A stretch of 64,000 nucleotides of DNA, from positions 496,001 through 560,000 of the forward strand of contig NZ_CP094466.1 of the NCBI RefSeq assembly GCF_023347255.1. Direction: 5' to 3'. Positions 59,136 through 64,000 of the stretch are shown here, one piece after another. Under the pieces are notes generated by a model. The model was not told where the DNA came from and ran no database searches. It saw only the letters and a program-made list of their open reading frames with translations. The stretch is from Faecalibacterium sp. I4-3-84 (GTDB taxonomy: Bacteria; Bacillota; Clostridia; Oscillospirales; Ruminococcaceae). The translations under genes were made by a program, and so were the position numbers. Each line of letters opens with the position of its first letter. Within the stretch, counting starts at the first letter, position 1.

Positions 59136-60842
59136 TTACATCGCCTCCTGTACTTCCTTGATACTCTGAACGGTCAGAGCGTAAATATCGCCGTATTTCA
59201 TGACCAGCTCGATTGAGCCGTCCTCATGGACTTTCACAAGCTCTACGGACTCGTCAACCAACTCCTGAGAGAGCATCGTTGCACCGCTGACGGATTTCAT
59301 CAGCGTGAGCCACTTGTTGTCCTCGGACATTGCCTCGGCAAACTTTACCTTCCGCTGAACCGCTTCATCCAACCGCCGTGAAAGATCGACATACTGCTCA
59401 TCGTAGGCTTTCTTGGCAAAGGCGTATTCCTCTTCATCGAGAACGCCTTCCGTGAAGTCCTCGTAGAGCCGGGTGCGTTTCTTGGAGATGCCGCTGAGTT
59501 TCAGATTCAGGCTTGTGATGAGCGCATTCTGTTGATCGCGGATGCTGCGTTCGCCTTCGCTGTTTCTCAGTTTGGCAAGCAGCTTGTCGTAATTGAGAGC
59601 CGCCTTGACTTGAAGCTGGATCGCCGCAAGCACATCTGCTTCGAGTTTGTCCTGCCGCGTATAGTGCGGCGTACAGAGATTGCCGCGCTTGACGGATGAG
59701 CTGCACTCATAGAAGGCGTACCATGCGCCGTCCTTACGCTTGTCAACACGCTTGCGATGGAAATAGAGCTTCCTGCCGCAGTCTGCGCAGACGATTTTGT
59801 CTTCAAAGAGATTGATCAGTGTAGCACGGATTTCTTCCGTGCGTTCCATCTTTTCAACTCTCGTCCTTGCAGCGGCGTCCCGCATCTCACGAACCTTCTG
59901 AAAGTCCTCACGAGAGATAATCGCCTCGTGAGTATTGGGAAAAACAATCCATTCCTCGCGGTCGATATGTTGATTCTTGACGCCCTTGTAGATGGCGTTC
60001 AGCGTCCGTCCGAGAACGGTATCTCCGACGTAATGGGGATTATCCAGAATGGTAGTCAGTGAAGACTTGTTCCAAATCTTCTTTGCCGTAGCATTGCCTG
60101 TGCGGACGCCGACCTGATACTTCTGAAACTCCGGATTGGGCGCGTTCATTGCATCAAGCCGGTCTGCAATCGCAGGAAGGGACAGTCCTTCAATTTTCCA
60201 TTGGAAAATCTTCCGGACAATCGGTGCGGTTTCTTCATCGAAAACCATATTGCTGTGTTCTTCATCCCAGCGATAACCATACGGGAGATTGCGCTTCTTG
60301 AACTCTCCACTTTCCATCTGTGCTTTGAGCGCAGTAGAAACCTTGCGGGAGATGTCCTTCGAGTAAAGGGTGTTGATCATGTTTTGCAGAGGGATGATGA
60401 GGCTTTCGCCGGAGCCGTCCGTATCAAAGTTGTCGTAGTTCTCTTTGATGGCGATAAACCGAAGCCCGATCTGCGGAAAGACCCGTTCCAGATAGATTCC
60501 AGCCTCGATGTAGTCACGCCCGAACCGGCTGAGATCACGAACTACAAGGCACTTGATCTTGCCGGTGCGGATGTCGTTCATCAGCCGGTTGAACTCCGGT
60601 CTATCAAAAACCGTTCCTGTTCGTCCGTTGTCCACATAGGTATCTATCAGATTCAGGTAGGGACGCTCTGCAATGTAGGACTTGCAAATCTCAATCTGAT
60701 TTGCGATGACATCCACCTTTTCGGACTTGCCGCTGTTTTCAACGGAAAGACGGGCATAGATGGCTGTTGAGAAGACCTCGGAAGAAACAGACTCGATAAC
60801 CGGCTCTTCAACTGCAATTTGCTTTCTGCTTTTTCTTGCCAT
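59136..60842 (-). CDS. Large serine recombinase 2 of the tandem operon
   Basis: 568 residues: a 25-residue basic/variable leader, catalytic Ser33 in IYARLSVENSG, VRDLSRFGRDYIEAG, recombinase domain, zinc site CADCGRKLYF, long coiled-coil and an acidic C-terminus. 15 bp after the first recombinase gene's stop. Confidence 0.92.
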   Translation of the reverse strand: MARKSRKQIAVEEPVIESVSSEVFSTAIYARLSVENSGKSEKVDVIANQIEICKSYIAERPYLNLIDTYVDNGRTGTVFDRPEFNRLMNDIRTGKIKCLVVRDLSRFGRDYIEAGIYLERVFPQIGLRFIAIKENYDNFDTDGSGESLIIPLQNMINTLYSKDISRKVSTALKAQMESGEFKKRNLPYGYRWDEEHSNMVFDEETAPIVRKIFQWKIEGLSLPAIADRLDAMNAPNPEFQKYQVGVRTGNATAKKIWNKSSLTTILDNPHYVGDTVLGRTLNAIYKGVKNQHIDREEWIVFPNTHEAIISREDFQKVREMRDAAARTRVEKMERTEEIRATLINLFEDKIVCADCGRKLYFHRKRVDKRKDGAWYAFYECSSSVKRGNLCTPHYTRQDKLEADVLAAIQLQVKAALNYDKLLAKLRNSEGERSIRDQQNALITSLNLKLSGISKKRTRLYEDFTEGVLDEEEYAFAKKAYDEQYVDLSRRLDEAVQRKVKFAEAMSEDNKWLTLMKSVSGATMLSQELVDESVELVKVHEDGSIELVMKYGDIYALTVQSIKEVQEAM

Positions 60843-60857
60843 TTGCTCATCCCCCCT

Positions 60858-62492
60858 TTATACGGCAATATCCAGTTCATCGGCATAGCCGAGAACGTAT
60901 TCAATCGTCTGCTGGTATTCATCCCTATATTTGAAGACGATTTCGATTGCATGGTTTTCGTGAATCAGAATGCGGTCAACAAGGGACATCAGCACACGGC
61001 GGTTCAGTTCTTCGACGTTTTCATACTGCTTGAAAAGCGTTACCCAGTTCCGTTCAGTCGTGCCGGTTGTCACCGTCTGCTTCATTTCTTTTTTGACCCG
61101 CAGAAGCGCGTCCTGCTTGCCCTCAATGATTTTGGTGTAGCTGCTGCGGAACTCGAAGTATTCCGATTTATCAATGACGCCGCCGATGAAGTTCTCGTAA
61201 AGCCCCAGCTTGAGCTTTTGGTACCGTTCAATCTCTTCCTCGATTTTGGCGATCTGAGCTTCGTAATTGAAAGCCTTACGGCTCTGAGACGGAAGCCGTT
61301 CTATCATCGCAAGCGCGTGTTCCAGATTGATGACAAGCTCGATCTGGTCATGAATGGCACGGAAGACCTTCTCTTCAACCTCTTTTGCGGCGATGCTGTG
61401 CGGGCTGCACGTCCGGCTGTGCTTATTGGTGGAGCAGACGTAGTAGATATACTTTTTTGTCTTCGACGGGACGTTCTTGCGGATCATTGGCTGCTGACAG
61501 TCTCCGCAGAACAGGAAGCCGGAAAACAGATGCGCCTCGTCCTGATCGGGTGAACAGCGCATATCTCTCTGCATCATGACCTTGACTGCCATGAAGTCCT
61601 CGTAGGACACAAGAGCTTCATGCGCATTTTCAACCTTGACCCATTCGGATTCATCCTTGCTTTTCACGACGCGGACTTTGTAGTTGGGAGTGCCGCGCTT
61701 GCCCTGAGCCAGAACGCCGATATAAACCTCGTTGGTGAGAATACGCTGGACGGCTTTGTATGTCCATTTTGCGGTATCGCCGGTTTTGAAGACGGTATCA
61801 AACTTCACACCGGCAGAATGCTTGTATTCCATTGGGGACAGGACGCCCATCTGGTTCAGACGCTTTGCAATACGTCCGATGGAGAAGCCGTCCTTGTACA
61901 TGGAAAAGATCATCTGCACATATTCGCTGACCGCTTCATCCACGATGAGCTGGTTTTTATTCTCCGGTGATTTCATGTAGCCGTAAGGCGCGAACGAGCC
62001 GACGAACTCACCGCTCTTCTGCTTGACTTCCAAACTGCTTCGGATTTTCATGGAGATGTCCTTGCAGTAAGAATCGTTAATCAGGTTTTTGAACGGGATA
62101 ACAAAGGAGTCGGACTGCGGATCACCGGTCAGACTGTCATACGCATCATTGATTGCGATGAAGCGTATGCCGAGCTGCGGGAATATCTTCTCAATGTAAC
62201 GTCCGCCGTCGATGTAGTTTCTTGAGAATCGGCTGAGATCCTTGACCACAATGCAGTCAAGCGCACCCTTGCGGATTGCCTCTTCCAGCTTTTTGAACTG
62301 AGGACGATTGAAGGAAACGCCGCTGTAACCGTCATCCACAAACGGCTCACAGACAAGCTCCAAATCCTCATGTCTTGCGATATAGTCCTCGCAGATGGCT
62401 CTCTGGCTGGCGATGGAGTTGCTTTCAACTTTGTCTCCATCCTCACGGGACAGGCGGCAGTAGATCGCCGTGCGGTAAACCTTGTCTGGCAT
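60858..62492 (-). CDS. Large serine recombinase 1 of the tandem operon
   Basis: 544 residues: catalytic Ser15 in IYCRLSREDGD, VKDLSRFSRNYIDGG, recombinase domain (ILTNEVYIGVLAQGK), zinc ribbon CGDCQQPM and coiled-coil. First of three consecutive full-length recombinase genes; preceded by GGAGG and a strong promoter. Confidence 0.93.
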   Translation of the reverse strand: MPDKVYRTAIYCRLSREDGDKVESNSIASQRAICEDYIARHEDLELVCEPFVDDGYSGVSFNRPQFKKLEEAIRKGALDCIVVKDLSRFSRNYIDGGRYIEKIFPQLGIRFIAINDAYDSLTGDPQSDSFVIPFKNLINDSYCKDISMKIRSSLEVKQKSGEFVGSFAPYGYMKSPENKNQLIVDEAVSEYVQMIFSMYKDGFSIGRIAKRLNQMGVLSPMEYKHSAGVKFDTVFKTGDTAKWTYKAVQRILTNEVYIGVLAQGKRGTPNYKVRVVKSKDESEWVKVENAHEALVSYEDFMAVKVMMQRDMRCSPDQDEAHLFSGFLFCGDCQQPMIRKNVPSKTKKYIYYVCSTNKHSRTCSPHSIAAKEVEEKVFRAIHDQIELVINLEHALAMIERLPSQSRKAFNYEAQIAKIEEEIERYQKLKLGLYENFIGGVIDKSEYFEFRSSYTKIIEGKQDALLRVKKEMKQTVTTGTTERNWVTLFKQYENVEELNRRVLMSLVDRILIHENHAIEIVFKYRDEYQQTIEYVLGYADELDIAV

Positions 62493-62642
62493 AAAAATAA
62501 CCTCCGTTTTTCTGTTTGGTGTGGTACATCAAATCAGAAAGACGAAGGCTTGCTTCAACTCTTATGAAGAGGAACACGAAAACGCCACATGACCATCAGG
62601 GCAAGCGGCTTAATCCGTATTCTTCTTTTTTTGACCGATTTC

Positions 62643-62671
62643 ATTATACCACAGGCTCAATCGCTTGTCCA
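62643..62671 (-). promoter_or_regulatory. Promoter of the tandem recombinase operon
   Basis: Minus-strand TGGACA (62666-62671), 17 bp, extended -10 TGG-TATAAT (62643-62648), with a leader of about 140 nt in which no terminator is obvious. Confidence 0.75.
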
Positions 62672-62706
62672 TAGAACCGGGTGAAAAGATTCAGACTGTT
62701 CATAAA

Positions 62707-62949
62707 TCAAAGCCCTCTCAGATAGTGTTCCAGACACTCTTCCATCGTCGTGTCCGTCTCGGCGAAGCTGATCTTCACCACTGTCTTCCCGTCCAGATAA
62801 CAATAAGGATTTCTGATCTGCTTGATGAACTCCCTCAGCCTGTCCTCTCGCGGTGCCGCAGGATCAAGCCGGACGCTGCTTCTCTGAACGAGTGTGCTTC
62901 GGTCAACCGTTTTCGGGCTGACGTTTTTCATTGTTTCAATGCCCATCAT
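62707..62949 (-). CDS. DUF6870-like small ICE protein
   Basis: 80 residues; PREDRLREFIKQIRNPYCYLDG and VVKISFAETDTTMEECLEHYL match a small protein regularly found beside recombinases in clostridial ICEs. Function unknown. GGAGGTG precedes the ATG. Confidence 0.65.
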   Translation of the reverse strand: MMGIETMKNVSPKTVDRSTLVQRSSVRLDPAAPREDRLREFIKQIRNPYCYLDGKTVVKISFAETDTTMEECLEHYLRGL

Positions 62950-62975
62950 ATTCTAAGCACCTCCTGTTTCGTAGA

Positions 62976-63050
62976 ACTATTCAGGACAAAAGGATATGGC
63001 AGAGCATCTTGTGAAGACACTCTGCCACATAGTTTTCATCCTGAAACTAT
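62976..63050. repeat. Large imperfect hairpin upstream of the small ICE gene
   Basis: tggcagag/ctctgcca (62997-63027) inside outer arms actattcagga/tcctgaaactat. May be an operator or terminator. Confidence 0.55.
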
Positions 63051-63477
63051 ATAGTAAGTTTCTTTTGGGTTTGTTTCGTTGTCCGGCATATTTGCAGCTC
63101 GCGCCCCTGCCAGAAGAACTTTGCAGTTCCGGGAATGCTGCGGACTACCAACGGTTAATCGGTATCATGGGACTCTCACCCCTCCGAGGATCGCTCCGAG
63201 CCGCCCATTCCTCCGAGCCGCCCATTCAAAGAAAAGACGGAAGTATCATTATACCCGGCATCTGCATCGTCGCAAGCAGCCGCACCACACGGCTGTTATA
63301 GCTCTCCGGAGGTCGCTCACTCCCTTTCGGGAGGTCTTGGCGTCGGAAGCTGTGTTGCTTCGCAGAAGCGGAAAGATCCGCAGCACTGAACTATTCAGTT
63401 TTCAAGGAGCAGTGAAGTGGTCTGATTGACCCTTTCACTTTACAACGGACATCTTTTTGCCGTTTGTTGAGTACCGC
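63051..63477. other. Non-coding spacer
   Basis: About 430 bp without a credible gene. Contains a tandem duplication of a 17-bp unit ctccgagccgcccattc (about 63192-63226) and several GC-rich short stems (ctccggaggt, cccgaaag). A structured leader or small RNA cannot be excluded. Confidence 0.4.
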
Positions 63478-63960
63478 TCAAAAAATTCTTTGAAATTTTT
63501 TCTGCACCGCTGCTTTGAGGTCAAATGCAGCTCTGATGCCGATGCCTTTCCTTCGGGCAAACTCTCGAAGAGTCAGTCCTTCACGGGTCATCGCAAGATA
63601 CAATTCGCGCTGCTTCTCTGTCAGAATGGAAAGAAGCTCCTTCTCTTTGAGGGCGGTGATCAGTTCCTCCATGCAGTCGCGGGAGTCTGCCAGCCATGCA
63701 GCGGACTTCACATCGTCCTCCGGCATAGCGTCAAGGGACAGCACGGTATCAGAAATTTTCTCTGCGCCGTCTTCATCCTCAGAGGTGTTGTCAGAGCCAT
63801 ACGAGCGTCTGATCCGCTTTTCCTCTGCGCGAAGGATTCTCATAACCTTGCGGTCAACCTCGGAAACTTCGCCGGTTCGTTTCACGCGCACCATGCACTT
63901 GCCGTCCTCCGTAGTCCATAGGTCGTAATCGAACGCGATAGGGGTCTTAGGGATTTTCAT
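63478..63960 (-). CDS. ICE-associated sigma-70-like factor
   Basis: 160 residues: N-terminal YDLWTTEDGKCMVRVKRTGEVSEVD with a basic RAEEKRIRRSY stretch, and a C-terminal region-4-like helix-turn-helix (ILTEKQRELYLAMTREGLTLREFARRKGI, GIRAAFDLKAAV). This split form of sigma factor is common on Tn1549/Tn916-like elements. Overlaps the gene upstream by ATGA. Confidence 0.72.
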   Translation of the reverse strand: MKIPKTPIAFDYDLWTTEDGKCMVRVKRTGEVSEVDRKVMRILRAEEKRIRRSYGSDNTSEDEDGAEKISDTVLSLDAMPEDDVKSAAWLADSRDCMEELITALKEKELLSILTEKQRELYLAMTREGLTLREFARRKGIGIRAAFDLKAAVQKKFQRIF

Positions 63961-64000
63961 TGTTCATCCTTTCCGCTGCGCGGGAGCAGCGGGAAGGGTG
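63957..64000 (-). CDS. 3' end of an upstream ICE gene (cut by window edge)
   Basis: Only 14 codons visible, ending K-D-E-Q-stop, with TGA overlapping the next ATG (ATGA). Identity cannot be told. Confidence 0.35.
   Translation of the reverse strand, partial: PFPLLPRSGKDEQ

Noticed and set aside
63192..63226. CRISPR-like repeats
   Set aside because: Only two adjacent copies without spacers; a simple tandem duplication. No CRISPR array or cas gene is present in the window.

Overview
The window looks like a Gram-positive gut clostridial chromosome, most likely Faecalibacterium or a close Ruminococcaceae/Oscillospiraceae relative. The evidence is moderate GC, strong GGAGG ribosome sites, Firmicutes-type sigma-A promoters, and a mobile-element repertoire typical of that group (TnpV/TnpW, DUF3847, Tn1549-like ICE genes, tandem serine recombinases). 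The genus is an inference; there is no rRNA or tRNA to confirm it.

Bases 1-21,100 are orderly core chromosome: a PfkB sugar kinase; an argG-purA-pyrB operon in which all three enzymes consume L-aspartate, divergent from a LysR regulator; a 151-bp MITE-like palindrome; small flavoprotein, SseB-like and AEC transporter genes; a complete beta-glucoside operon (PTS permease, GH1 phospho-beta-glucosidase, BglG/LicT antiterminator) with a readable promoter, RAT antiterminator and overlapping terminator; a YiaK-type dehydrogenase; an NAD(P)HX dehydratase coupled to a TetM-like GTPase fused to a NYN (Rae1/YacP-type) nuclease domain; and the glycolytic set pgk, tpiA, gpmI.

Bases 21,100-64,000 are a nested accessory island. 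A Tn1549-like ICE is represented by broken topB, a large LtrC/methylase-helicase-like gene, VirD4 and MobC pieces. A 9.35-kb integrative mobilizable element (33,222-42,577) sits inside topB with an exactly reconstructable target site. It carries its own serine recombinase, MobQ relaxase, an RSF1010/R1162-like oriT core, a primase/RepA, an ECF sigma/anti-sigma pair and VanZ. At the right end is an operon of three full-length large serine recombinases with a small resolvase-like protein that lacks the catalytic serine.

The most unusual item is a recombinase cassette present in three states (A about 22.6-24.8 kb, B about 26.6-30.6 kb, C about 47.5-54.0 kb). Only C is complete: divergent XRE repressor with paired palindromic operators, RepA-like AAA ATPase, catalytically empty resolvase-like protein, 616-aa serine recombinase, and two further proteins that appear to be paralogues of the recombinase's own C-terminal domain. 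Downstream of each copy a conserved promoter-bearing segment and a conserved palindromic hairpin bracket different cargo: BrnT/BrnA toxin-antitoxin in A and a PD-(D/E)XK nuclease/transposase-like gene in B and C. Truncated genes, a recurring TGTCAAG-hairpin boundary and a 4-kb segmental duplication show repeated insertion and recombination.
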